From JBKPRX01 sp046734795 (GTDB lineage: Bacteria > Actinomycetota > Thermoleophilia > Gaiellales > Gaiellaceae), in NCBI GenBank assembly GCA_046734795.1, contig JBKPRX010000173.1:1-12930 (forward strand): 12,930 nt of DNA, written 5' to 3'. This document shows positions 1 to 6,934 of this stretch, one piece after another (positions within the stretch are counted from its first letter, which is position 1; every line of letters starts with the position of its first letter). The position numbers and the translations under genes were made by a program. The notes beneath the pieces were generated by a model. That model was not told the DNA's origin and ran no database searches. It saw only the letters and a program-made list of their open reading frames with translations.

Positions 1-1596
1 ACGTGGATTCAGGGAGTCGAAGCGAGCTCGCTGGCGGCGCGCGCACAATCGCAGCAAGAGGGAACGATTGTCCTTCCGGCGAGTCGCGGAACCATCTACG
101 ACCGCACCGGCGTGCGCCTCGCGCTCGGGGAGCAGGCGATCACCGTGTACGCGAACCCGATGCAGATCGCCGATCCAAAACGCGTCGCGCGGATCGTCGC
201 GCGAACGCTCGATCTCGACCCGGATGCCGTGTGGGACAAGCTCTCCGACCGGAGACGCGGGTTCGTCTACATCGAGCGCCAGGCGGATCCGGGGGAAGCG
301 GCCGTGCTGATGCGGAAGCGACTGACCGGCTTCGGGTTCACGCAGTCTCAGCGCCGCACGTATCCGCAACGCTCCGTGGCGGCGCAGCTGCTCGGCTTCG
401 TCGGCGTCGACAACCAAGGCTTGTCGGGCCTCGAGTACCAGCTCGACCACGTGCTCGCGGGTCGCGACGGCAGCGAGACGATCTTGCGCGATCCGTCGGG
501 CCAGACGATCGACGTGGTCCGCCAGGCGGCGCCGCGGCAAGGGCGCGACGCCTATCTCACGATCGACCACACGATTCAGGCGAGCGCCGAGGAGGTTCTG
601 CGCGCGACGCTCGCGCGGTGGCACGCGAAGTCCGCGACCGCGGTCGTGCTCGATCCTCGGAGCGGCAAGGTGCTCGCGCTCGCCGCGGTGCCGAGCTACG
701 ACGCGAACCGGTACCCGAGCGTGTCGCCCGAGGTGCAGAAGCTCCGTGCGGTGACGGACATGTACGAGCCCGGGTCGACGTTCAAGGTCGTGACCGTTGC
801 AGGCGCGCTCTCCGAAGGACTCGTCACGCCCGAAACGCGGTTCACGCTTCCGTATCAGATCCAAGTCGCCGATCGGACGATCCACGATGCCGAGCCGCGC
901 GGCACCGAGACGATGTCGGTGGCGGAGATCCTCGCGCGGTCGTCGAACGTCGGCGCGATCACGATCGCGCGCGAGAAGCTCGGGCAGCATCGTCTCGCGG
1001 AATGGATCGACCGCTTCGGGTTCGGCCACCGCACGGGGATCGACTTTCCGGGCGAGAGCAGCGGCATCGTCCTGCGGGAAGACAAGTGGTCGGGCTCCAC
1101 GATCGGCAACGTTCCGATCGGACAGGGCGTGTCGGTGACGGCAATTCAGATGGCGTCCGTCTACGCCGCGCTCGCGAATCACGGCGTTTGGATCCAGCCG
1201 CACCTTGTCGATCACGTCCAGGGCTCGCCTCGGCTGACGGCGCGTCGGCGGCGGATCCTGTCGCGCCGTGTCGACGCGCAGTTGATGACGATGCTGCGCG
1301 GCGTCGTCTCCGTCGGCACGGGCCAGACGGCTGCGATTCCCGGCTACCGCGTCGCGGGCAAGACGGGTACCGCGCAGGTGCCGGACGGCCGGGGCGGGTA
1401 TGCGGACGGCAAGTACATCGCGTCGTTCGTCGGCATCGTGCCCGCGTCGCGGCCGAGACTCGTCGTGCTCGTCAAGGTCGACGAGCCGCACGGCGGCATC
1501 TTCGGCGCCGAGGTTGCCGCGCCCGCGTTCCAGCAGATCGCGAGCGCTGCGCTGCAGTACCTCGAGATTCCGCCCGACGCGCCGACAAATCAGTAG
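1..1596 (+). CDS. ftsI: Peptidoglycan D,D-transpeptidase FtsI / class B PBP (5' partial)
   Basis: Class B penicillin-binding protein that crosslinks septal peptidoglycan, working with FtsW. The reading frame is open from base 1, so the start codon, cytoplasmic tail and membrane anchor lie upstream of the window; 531 codons are visible. The N-terminal dimerisation domain begins with the typical class B segment ASRGTIYDRTG (bases 97-129). The transpeptidase domain carries all three penicillin-binding motifs: STFK with the nucleophilic serine (775-786), SSN (940-948) and KTGT (1360-1371). No PASTA repeats follow; the protein stops soon after the transpeptidase domain. It lies 43 nt upstream of murE, the usual dcw position. 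FtsI rather than an elongation PBP2 is inferred from this context and from FtsW further down; the motifs themselves are seen directly. Confidence 0.95.
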   Translation, partial: TWIQGVEASSLAARAQSQQEGTIVLPASRGTIYDRTGVRLALGEQAITVYANPMQIADPKRVARIVARTLDLDPDAVWDKLSDRRRGFVYIERQADPGEAAVLMRKRLTGFGFTQSQRRTYPQRSVAAQLLGFVGVDNQGLSGLEYQLDHVLAGRDGSETILRDPSGQTIDVVRQAAPRQGRDAYLTIDHTIQASAEEVLRATLARWHAKSATAVVLDPRSGKVLALAAVPSYDANRYPSVSPEVQKLRAVTDMYEPGSTFKVVTVAGALSEGLVTPETRFTLPYQIQVADRTIHDAEPRGTETMSVAEILARSSNVGAITIAREKLGQHRLAEWIDRFGFGHRTGIDFPGESSGIVLREDKWSGSTIGNVPIGQGVSVTAIQMASVYAALANHGVWIQPHLVDHVQGSPRLTARRRRILSRRVDAQLMTMLRGVVSVGTGQTAAIPGYRVAGKTGTAQVPDGRGGYADGKYIASFVGIVPASRPRLVVLVKVDEPHGGIFGAEVAAPAFQQIASAALQYLEIPPDAPTNQ

Positions 1597-1610
1597 CGGA
1601 GCAGGGATTT

Positions 1611-1643
1611 ATGCGGCTGCAGGGTAGACTCGCGCGGCGATGA
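1611..1643 (+). CDS. Possible 10-codon leader ORF before murE
   Basis: An ATG at 1611 opens a 10-codon frame whose TGA (1641-1643) overlaps the murE start (ATGATG at 1640-1645). A purine-rich stretch (GGAGCAGGG, 1598-1606) lies just upstream, while murE itself has no convincing Shine-Dalgarno sequence. This would let ribosomes finishing the short frame restart on murE. It may equally be chance, since the spacer is only 43 nt long. No peptide function is suggested. Confidence 0.2.
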   Translation: MRLQGRLARR

Positions 1644-3034
1644 TGCCCCTGGAGCGCCTCGTCGCAGCGCTCGAGCCGATCGACGTTCGCGCGTACGCTC
1701 CGGTCGAGCTCCGCGACCTCACCTACGACACCCGCGGCGTCAGCCCGGGCGCCGTTTTCTTCTGCGTGCCGGGTGCGCACGTCGACGGTCACGACCTCGC
1801 CGCCGAGGCCGTGTCGAGCGGCGCGGTCGCACTTGTCGTCGAGCGGCCGCTCGAGCTCGACGTGCCGCAGCTCGTCGTGTCCTCGACCCGCGCGGCGATG
1901 CCCGTTGCCGCGGACGAGTTCTTCGGGCATCCGACGACGGAGCTCGATGTCGTCGGCGTAACCGGGACGAACGGCAAGACGACGACGACCTTCCTCGTCT
2001 TCGCCGTGCTCGCAGCTGCCGGGCGGCGGCCGGGCTTGTACGGGACGATCGAGGCGCGCGTCGGCGGTGAGCGCCGAGCGGTCGCGCGGACGACGCCGGA
2101 GGCGATCGATCTCCAGCGCGCGTTTCGGGACATGCTCGACGCCGGCGACCGGTCGTGCGCGATCGAGGCGTCCTCGCATGCGTCCGCGATGGGGCGACTC
2201 GATCGCGTCCGGTTCGCAGTGCTCGTCTTTACGAACCTCACGCAGGATCACCTCGACTTCCACGGCACGATGGACGACTACTTCGAGGCGAAGCGGCGGT
2301 TGTTTCTCGAGGAGCGTCCGCTCGCGGCAATCAACGTCGGCGATCCATACGGGCGCCGGCTCGCGCGAGATCGTCCCGATGCACTGACGTTCGGCGTCGT
2401 CGACGACGCGGAGGTCGGGCCGTCCCTGCTGGAGGGTGTCGACCTGCGCTTGCGCGGACGGTTCAACGTGGAGAATGCGCTCGGTGCGTTTGCTGCGGCG
2501 CGGCTGCTGGGGATCGAGGACGACGCGATCGCGCGCGGGCTCGAATCGGTGCGCGGCGTGCCCGGACGCTTCGAGTCGATCGACGAAGGGCAGCCGTTCG
2601 ACGTCATCGTCGACTACGCGCACACTCCCGACGCGCTTGCGAACGTGCTCGAAGCTGCGCGCGAGCTCGCGACCGGACGGGTCATTTGCGTCTTCGGGTG
2701 CGGCGGCGATCGCGATCGCGAGAAGCGTCCTGAGATGGGGCGCATCGCGTCGGAGTGCGCGGATGTCGTGATCGTGACCTCCGACAATCCGCGCAGCGAG
2801 GATCCGTTGGCGATCATCGACGAGATTCGGCGTGGGCTCGTCGCAGCGGCCGAGGTCGAACCGGACCGAGCCGGCGCGATCCGGCTCGCGGTGGAGGCGG
2901 CGCGCGACGGCGACGTCGTCGTCGTGGCGGGCAAGGGGCACGAGCAGGGTCAGGAGCTCGCGGACCGGACGATCCCGTTCGACGATCGCGAAGCGGCGCG
3001 CGATGCGCTGCGCGCGCTCGGAGCGGCAGCGTGA
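1640..3034 (+). CDS. murE: UDP-MurNAc-L-Ala-D-Glu:diaminopimelate ligase MurE
   Basis: Cytoplasmic ATP-dependent Mur ligase that adds the third stem-peptide residue to UDP-MurNAc-L-Ala-D-Glu. In the 464-aa product, the N-terminal uridine-binding domain runs to about residue 100. The P-loop is GTNGKTTTT (109-117), followed by TTPEAIDLQ (151-159), EASSHA (176-181), and FTNLTQDHLDFHGTMDDY, after which K218 in YFEAKRR fits the lysine that is carbamylated in this family. The C-terminal domain has DYAHTPDAL (325-333), GCGGDRDREKRPEMG, DNPR (382-385) and GKGHE (431-435). DNPR is the known signature of diaminopimelate-adding MurE, as opposed to lysine-adding enzymes. The central domain looks about 25 residues shorter than E. 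coli MurE just before GRFNVENAL. ATG 1640 and ATG 1643 are equally possible starts; neither has a clear ribosome binding site. The stop overlaps the murF start. Confidence 0.95.
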   Translation: MMPLERLVAALEPIDVRAYAPVELRDLTYDTRGVSPGAVFFCVPGAHVDGHDLAAEAVSSGAVALVVERPLELDVPQLVVSSTRAAMPVAADEFFGHPTTELDVVGVTGTNGKTTTTFLVFAVLAAAGRRPGLYGTIEARVGGERRAVARTTPEAIDLQRAFRDMLDAGDRSCAIEASSHASAMGRLDRVRFAVLVFTNLTQDHLDFHGTMDDYFEAKRRLFLEERPLAAINVGDPYGRRLARDRPDALTFGVVDDAEVGPSLLEGVDLRLRGRFNVENALGAFAAARLLGIEDDAIARGLESVRGVPGRFESIDEGQPFDVIVDYAHTPDALANVLEAARELATGRVICVFGCGGDRDREKRPEMGRIASECADVVIVTSDNPRSEDPLAIIDEIRRGLVAAAEVEPDRAGAIRLAVEAARDGDVVVVAGKGHEQGQELADRTIPFDDREAARDALRALGAAA

Positions 3035-4263
3035 TTCCGCTCGAGCTCGACGCGCTCCGCGGCCTCGGCCGTCTCGAAGGCAGCGCCGCTGCCGTTACGG
3101 GCATGCAGATCGACTCGCGGCTCGTTTCGAGCGGCGATCTGTTCGTTGCCGTCGGTGGAGGCATGCGGTTTCTCGAGGACGCGCGTGCGAACGGCGCTGC
3201 GGCGACGCTCGTTCCCGACGACGCGTTCGCGGCGATGGCGGCGATCGGGCGGCTCGTGCGCTCGCGCAGCAATGCGCGTGTCGTCGGAATCACCGGCTCG
3301 GTCGGCAAGACCTCGACGAAGGACATCCTCGCGACGTTGCTGCGGCCGCACGTGCGACTCGTGGCCGCGGAAGGCGGTCACAACAACGAGCTCGGCGTCC
3401 CGTTGACGCTCTGCCGCATCGAGCGCGACACCGAAGTCGTCGTGCTCGAGCTCGCAATGCGCGGGCTCGGCCAGATCGCGGAGCTCGCAGCGATCGCGCG
3501 ACCGCACGTCGGCATCGTGACGAACATCGCGCCCGTGCACATCGAGTTGCTCGGCTCGATTGACAACGTGCGCCGCGCCAAGGCGGAGCTCCTCGAGGCG
3601 TTGCCGCTCGGCGGGATCGCGATCGTGCCCGACGACGAGCCTGCACTTCTCGACTACGTACCCGCCGGTGTCGAGGTGCGGCGCTTCCAGCCGCCGGAGA
3701 TCGTGCAATCGGCTGCGGCGACGCGCGTGCTCTTCCACGAGCGCGAGGTCGAGTTCGCGCGCATGCCGTCGCACGTCGCGGCGAACGCTGCGCCGGCGCT
3801 CCATGCCGTGGAGGCGCTGGGGATTGCGTTGCCGTCCGGGCGCATCGACGTCGAGTTCTCACGCTGGCGCTGCGAGGAGTCCGAGCTGCCCGGCGGCGGA
3901 CTGTTGATCAACGACGCGTGGAACGCCAATCCGATCGCAATGCGCGCAGCGCTTGCTCATCTCGAAGAGCGCGCAGCAGGCCGGCGGACCGTCGCCGTAC
4001 TCGGGTCGATGGCCGAGCTCGGCCCGGACGCGGCCAGCTACCACGAGGAGATCGGTGAGCTCGCGAAGAACCTCGATCTCGTGATCGGCGTCGGCGAGCT
4101 TGCGCGCGGCTACGCGCCGGACGAGTGGGTTGCAACCGCGGCTGAAGCAGCAGCGGTTGCCCGCGAGCTCCTGCAACCAGGCGACGTCGTGCTCGTCAAG
4201 GGCTCGCGCGCGGTCGGGCTCGAGATCGTCGCAGACGCGCTCGCCGGAGCGCTCGCGCAGTGA
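3031..4263 (+). CDS. murF: UDP-MurNAc-tripeptide:D-Ala-D-Ala ligase MurF
   Basis: Cytoplasmic Mur ligase that adds D-Ala-D-Ala to complete the UDP-MurNAc-pentapeptide. GTG 3031 is chosen because it overlaps the murE stop (GTGA), has GGAG at 3020-3023 (7-nt spacing), and the frame immediately gives a MurF N-terminus; the open frame extending upstream is the shadow of murE. The product is 410 aa. Motifs are the P-loop GITGSVGKTSTKD (86-98), the MurF signature NNELGVPLTL (118-127), NIAPVHIELLGSIDNV followed by K184 (candidate carbamylated lysine), NDAWNANP (294-301) and KGSRAVGLE (390-398). E. coli MurF is about 452 aa. The central domain is shortened, and the usual GxHN segment reads PSHVAAN here. 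Its stop overlaps mraY by 4 nt. Confidence 0.95.
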   Translation: MIPLELDALRGLGRLEGSAAAVTGMQIDSRLVSSGDLFVAVGGGMRFLEDARANGAAATLVPDDAFAAMAAIGRLVRSRSNARVVGITGSVGKTSTKDILATLLRPHVRLVAAEGGHNNELGVPLTLCRIERDTEVVVLELAMRGLGQIAELAAIARPHVGIVTNIAPVHIELLGSIDNVRRAKAELLEALPLGGIAIVPDDEPALLDYVPAGVEVRRFQPPEIVQSAAATRVLFHEREVEFARMPSHVAANAAPALHAVEALGIALPSGRIDVEFSRWRCEESELPGGGLLINDAWNANPIAMRAALAHLEERAAGRRTVAVLGSMAELGPDAASYHEEIGELAKNLDLVIGVGELARGYAPDEWVATAAEAAAVARELLQPGDVVLVKGSRAVGLEIVADALAGALAQ

Positions 4264-5273
4264 CCCGCGTCTTGATCGCGGCGTTGACCGCGCTCATCAT
4301 CTCCGTCGTCGCCGGCCCGAAGTTCATCGAGTTCCTGCGCCACAACGAGTTCGGCCAGCACATCCGAGAGGAAGGGCCGGAGCACCACAACGTCAAGCAG
4401 GGGACGCCGACGATGGGCGGCCTTCTCTTCTTGCTCGCGGCGACGATCGCCTTCCTCGCGGTGAGTCACTACAAGCTGCAGGCGCTGCTCGTCCTCTTCG
4501 TGACGCTCGGGTGCGGCGCGATCGGCTTCCTCGACGACTACATCAAGCTCACACATCGCCGTTCGCTCGGACTGCCGGGACGTTGGAAGATGCTCTTCCT
4601 CGTCGGCATCACCGCCGTCGTCGGGATCGTCACGAACCATCTCGACATCGCGCACAACGTGTACGTGCCGGTCGTCGGCGTCACGATCCCACTCTCGTAC
4701 GCGTGGTATCCGTTTCTCTTCGTCGTGATCGCTGGTGCCGCGAACGGCGTCAACCTCACCGACGGCCTCGACGGTCTCGCTGCCGGGACGGGGATCATCG
4801 CGCTCTTCACGTTCACGGCGATGAACGTGATCTCGTTCATCCGCTCGAGCCCGGATCCTGGCGCGCGCAACCTCACGGATCTCGATCTCGCGATCATTGG
4901 CGCGGCGCTCGTCGGTGCCGCGATCGGGTTCCTTTGGTACAACGCCTTCCCCGCGGAGGTCTTCATGGGCGACACGGGCTCGATGGCGATCGGCGGCGCG
5001 CTCGCCGGGCTCGCGATCATGACGCGGCGCCATACGGAGCTGTTGCTGCTCCTGATCGGCGGGATTTTCGTGATCGAAGCGCTATCGGTGATGGTGCAGG
5101 TGTTCGCCTACAAGTTCTTCGGGCGGCGCGTGTTTCTGATGACGCCCATCCACCACCACTTCGAGATGAAGGCCTGGTCCGAGACGAAGATCATGGTGCG
5201 CTTCTGGATTCTCGCCGGGATCTTGTGCTCCGCCGGGTTCGCCTTGTACTACCGCTACTACTTCGGCCGCTGA
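4260..5273 (+). CDS. mraY: Phospho-MurNAc-pentapeptide transferase MraY
   Basis: Polytopic membrane enzyme that transfers phospho-MurNAc-pentapeptide from UDP to undecaprenyl phosphate, making lipid I. The 337-aa product shows about ten hydrophobic segments, starting with residues 3-19. Catalytic and substrate motifs are present: DDY (92-94), NLTDGLDG (165-172), GDTGS (237-241) and the histidine triad in TPIHHHFE (295-302). The conserved QGTPTMGGLLF segment is at 47-57. GTG 4260 overlaps the murF stop (GTGA) and has GGAG at 4246-4249, 10 nt away. The length is normal for the family. The TGA is followed by an overlapping ATG (TGATG), coupling it to the small downstream gene. Confidence 0.96.
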   Translation: MTRVLIAALTALIISVVAGPKFIEFLRHNEFGQHIREEGPEHHNVKQGTPTMGGLLFLLAATIAFLAVSHYKLQALLVLFVTLGCGAIGFLDDYIKLTHRRSLGLPGRWKMLFLVGITAVVGIVTNHLDIAHNVYVPVVGVTIPLSYAWYPFLFVVIAGAANGVNLTDGLDGLAAGTGIIALFTFTAMNVISFIRSSPDPGARNLTDLDLAIIGAALVGAAIGFLWYNAFPAEVFMGDTGSMAIGGALAGLAIMTRRHTELLLLLIGGIFVIEALSVMVQVFAYKFFGRRVFLMTPIHHHFEMKAWSETKIMVRFWILAGILCSAGFALYYRYYFGR

Positions 5274-5524
5274 TGCGCCGTGCGCTCGCGCTCACGGCAG
5301 CAGTTGCCGACGACCCCGCGTTGGCCGAGGTGGACGAGGTGATCGTCGTCGACGCCTCGCCCGACGCGCTGCTCGGCGTGCTCGGTCGGCTGCGCGATCC
5401 CCGGTATGCGTTCCTGCTCGGCGAGCTGCCGATCCTGCCGCTTCCGAACGACTGGATCGACGTCACAATCGGCGGCGGCGGCGATGCGGAGGCCCGCGCG
5501 GAGCTCGATCGCATCGCCCGCTGA
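5273..5524 (+). CDS. Small 83-aa protein, partial SAM-methyltransferase-like core
   Basis: I do not recognise a named family. ATG 5273 overlaps the mraY stop (TGATG), so translational coupling is likely. Codon use is strongly GC-ending like the neighbours, and the frame gives a sensible globular composition, so I think the gene is real. Residues 22-33 (EVIVVDASPDAL) resemble the second strand of class I SAM-dependent methyltransferases, with the acidic residue D27 that normally binds the ribose. Residues 42-50 (DPRYAFLLG) and 55-68 (LPLPNDWIDVTIGG) resemble the next two strands (the pattern seen in UbiE/Methyltransf_11 proteins). The glycine-rich motif I and the C-terminal half of the fold are missing. 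Upstream DNA in this frame is mraY coding sequence, so no hidden N-terminus is available. It could be a non-enzymatic remnant or a repurposed domain; the methyltransferase reading is inference. Confidence 0.65.
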   Translation: MRRALALTAAVADDPALAEVDEVIVVDASPDALLGVLGRLRDPRYAFLLGELPILPLPNDWIDVTIGGGGDAEARAELDRIAR

Positions 5525-5528
5525 GGCC

Positions 5529-5562
5529 GCCTGCGCGCTGCGGGCGACTGACGCGCGCAGGC
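5529..5562 (+). terminator. Stem-loop just after the small gene; possible terminator or attenuator
   Basis: A perfect 10-bp G/C-rich stem (5529-5538 paired with 5553-5562) encloses a 14-nt loop, starting 4 nt after the TGA at 5522-5524. There is no U tract; only TTT at 5571-5573. It marks the end of the first packed gene unit, so a weak terminator, an attenuator or an mRNA-stabilising end are all plausible. The pairing is seen directly; the role is inferred. Confidence 0.4.
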
Positions 5563-5592
5563 CGGCGCACTTTCGCGGCGAACTCGACACCC

Positions 5593-5605
5593 ACGTGTCA
5601 CACGT
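5593..5605. promoter_or_regulatory. 13-bp perfect palindrome, candidate operator upstream of murD
   Basis: ACGTGT-C-ACACGT is a perfect inverted repeat with a one-base centre. It lies in the only spacer within the first 11 kb, between the stem-loop at 5529-5562 and the murD leader. A TACCGT sequence (5613-5618) that fits the loose actinobacterial -10 pattern TANNNT follows 7 nt later, but no good -35 is found at proper spacing. A dimeric transcription factor site is a reasonable guess; the factor is unknown. Confidence 0.35.
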
Positions 5606-5622
5606 TCCTGGCTACCGTGAAT

Positions 5623-5652
5623 CCAGGGGGCCGCTCGCCCCCTTGGGGGGCG
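5623..5652 (+). promoter_or_regulatory. Two mutually exclusive hairpins in the murD leader
   Basis: The C tract at 5638-5642 can pair in two ways. Hairpin 1 pairs 5625-5631 with 5637-5643 (7 bp, 5-nt loop), with a possible CC/GG extension using 5623-5624. Hairpin 2 pairs 5636-5642 with 5646-5652 (7 bp, 3-nt loop). They cannot coexist. The G run at 5645-5650, the only Shine-Dalgarno-like sequence for murD (6 nt before the ATG), is buried in hairpin 2 and largely free in hairpin 1. This is the geometry of a translational switch, though no ligand or trigger can be seen. Confidence 0.35.
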
Positions 5653-5656
5653 TGCG

Positions 5657-6934
5657 ATGACCGGTGCGGACACGGCTGGAACCGACACGGCGGCGCTTCC
5701 TTGGCTCCCACGACGCGCGCTCGTCGTCGGGGTTGGCCGCTCGGGTCGCGCTGCTGCGCTCGCGCTCGCGCGGCTCGGAGTCGACGTCGTCGCCTCAGAC
5801 CGCGCAGCCGACGCGCCGGCCGGCGCCGAGAGGCTTGGCGAGGCAGGCGTCGAACTCCGCCTAGGCACCGAAGAGGAGTCGCTTCTGCACGCCGTCGACC
5901 TCGTGATCAAGAGCCCGGGCGTTCCGGGCGAATCGGCACTGCCGAGCGCTGCGCGTCGCGGCGGCATTCCCGTCTGGAGCGAGATCGAGCTCGGCTATCG
6001 GCTCCTTCGCGGCAACGCGCTCGTCGGGATCACCGGAACAAAAGGAAAGACGACGACGGCGCGGCTGCTCGGCGCGATGTTCGAAGCGGCAGCTCGGCCG
6101 GTCGCTCTCGCCGGGAACGAGCACACGCCGCTGAGCGAGGTCGCAGCCACGGTCGACCCGTCGGCGACGATCGTTTGCGAGCTTTCCAGCTTTCAGCTCG
6201 AAGACGTGCACGAGCTCTCGTGCGACGTCGCAGTGCTCCTGAACGTCGAGCCCGACCACCTCGATCGCTACGCCGACTTCGAGTCGTACCGCGACGCGAA
6301 GCTGCGCATTTTCGAGCGTGCGGCAACGGCGATCGTGCCTCGCGGCTCGGGTTTGCCGGGCCAGGATTTTGGGGCCGACGATCCGCTTCCGGCTGAGCCC
6401 GCGATGCCCGGCTTGCACAACCGCGCGAACGCGGCCGCGGCGACACTCGCAGCGCGCGCGCTCGACATCGCCGACGCTGCGATCGCGCAAGCGCTGCAGA
6501 CCTTCCCAGGCGTTCCACACCGGCTCGAAACAGTGCGCGAGCTGCGCGGCGTCCGCTTCGTCAACGACTCGAAGGCGACGAACACGGCGGCGACGCGGCG
6601 CGCAGTCGCGGCGTATGACGCGCCGCTCCACCTCATTCTCGGCGGCTCGCTCAAAGGCGAGGACTTCACGCAGCTCACGCAGGAGCTGCCGCCGAATGTC
6701 CGCATGGTCTATCTGATCGGCGAGGCGACGACTGAGCTCGCCGAAGCGCTCGACGCGTCGCATCGAAGCTATGTGCACTCCGGCGATCTCGCAACCGCAA
6801 TCCACGACGCAGCGACCGCCGCCGAACCGGGCGACATCGTTCTGCTCTCGCCGGCGTGCGCGAGCTTCGACCAGTTCGCGAACTTCGAAGAACGCGGTGA
6901 CACGTTCCGCCAGCTCGTCGGAGAGCTCGAATGA
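5657..6934 (+). CDS. murD: UDP-MurNAc-L-alanine:D-glutamate ligase MurD
   Basis: Cytoplasmic Mur ligase that adds D-glutamate to UDP-MurNAc-L-Ala. ATG 5657 is the only reasonable start: the frame has a stop at 5618-5620 and no better start between. The 425-aa product has a Rossmann-like N-terminal domain (ALVVGVGRSG at 21-30, IKSPGVP at 84-90), the P-loop GITGTKGKTTT (124-134), ELSSFQLE (175-182), LNVEPDHLDRY (195-205), candidate carbamylated K215, PHRLE (287-291), NDSKATN (303-309), and the MurD-specific C-terminal SPACASFDQF (398-407) plus FEERGD. Between K215 and the GLHNRANAA motif the central domain is about 45 residues shorter than in E. coli, offset by a longer N-terminus. It starts the second packed gene unit. 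Its only upstream purine run is a G tract held in a hairpin. Confidence 0.95.
   Translation: MTGADTAGTDTAALPWLPRRALVVGVGRSGRAAALALARLGVDVVASDRAADAPAGAERLGEAGVELRLGTEEESLLHAVDLVIKSPGVPGESALPSAARRGGIPVWSEIELGYRLLRGNALVGITGTKGKTTTARLLGAMFEAAARPVALAGNEHTPLSEVAATVDPSATIVCELSSFQLEDVHELSCDVAVLLNVEPDHLDRYADFESYRDAKLRIFERAATAIVPRGSGLPGQDFGADDPLPAEPAMPGLHNRANAAAATLAARALDIADAAIAQALQTFPGVPHRLETVRELRGVRFVNDSKATNTAATRRAVAAYDAPLHLILGGSLKGEDFTQLTQELPPNVRMVYLIGEATTELAEALDASHRSYVHSGDLATAIHDAATAAEPGDIVLLSPACASFDQFANFEERGDTFRQLVGELE

Noticed and set aside
3..1643. 546-codon open frame over ftsI in another phase
   Set aside because: Arginine-rich, low-complexity product typical of out-of-phase reading in GC-rich DNA; ftsI motifs occupy the other frame.
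1472..2941. Long open frame on the minus strand opposite murE
   Set aside because: Antisense shadow of ftsI/murE: arginine/aspartate-rich and with no recognisable motif.
4100..5272. Upstream extension of the small gene through mraY
   Set aside because: The frame is open through mraY, but its product there is arginine-rich shadow sequence; only the part after ATG 5273 has normal composition.
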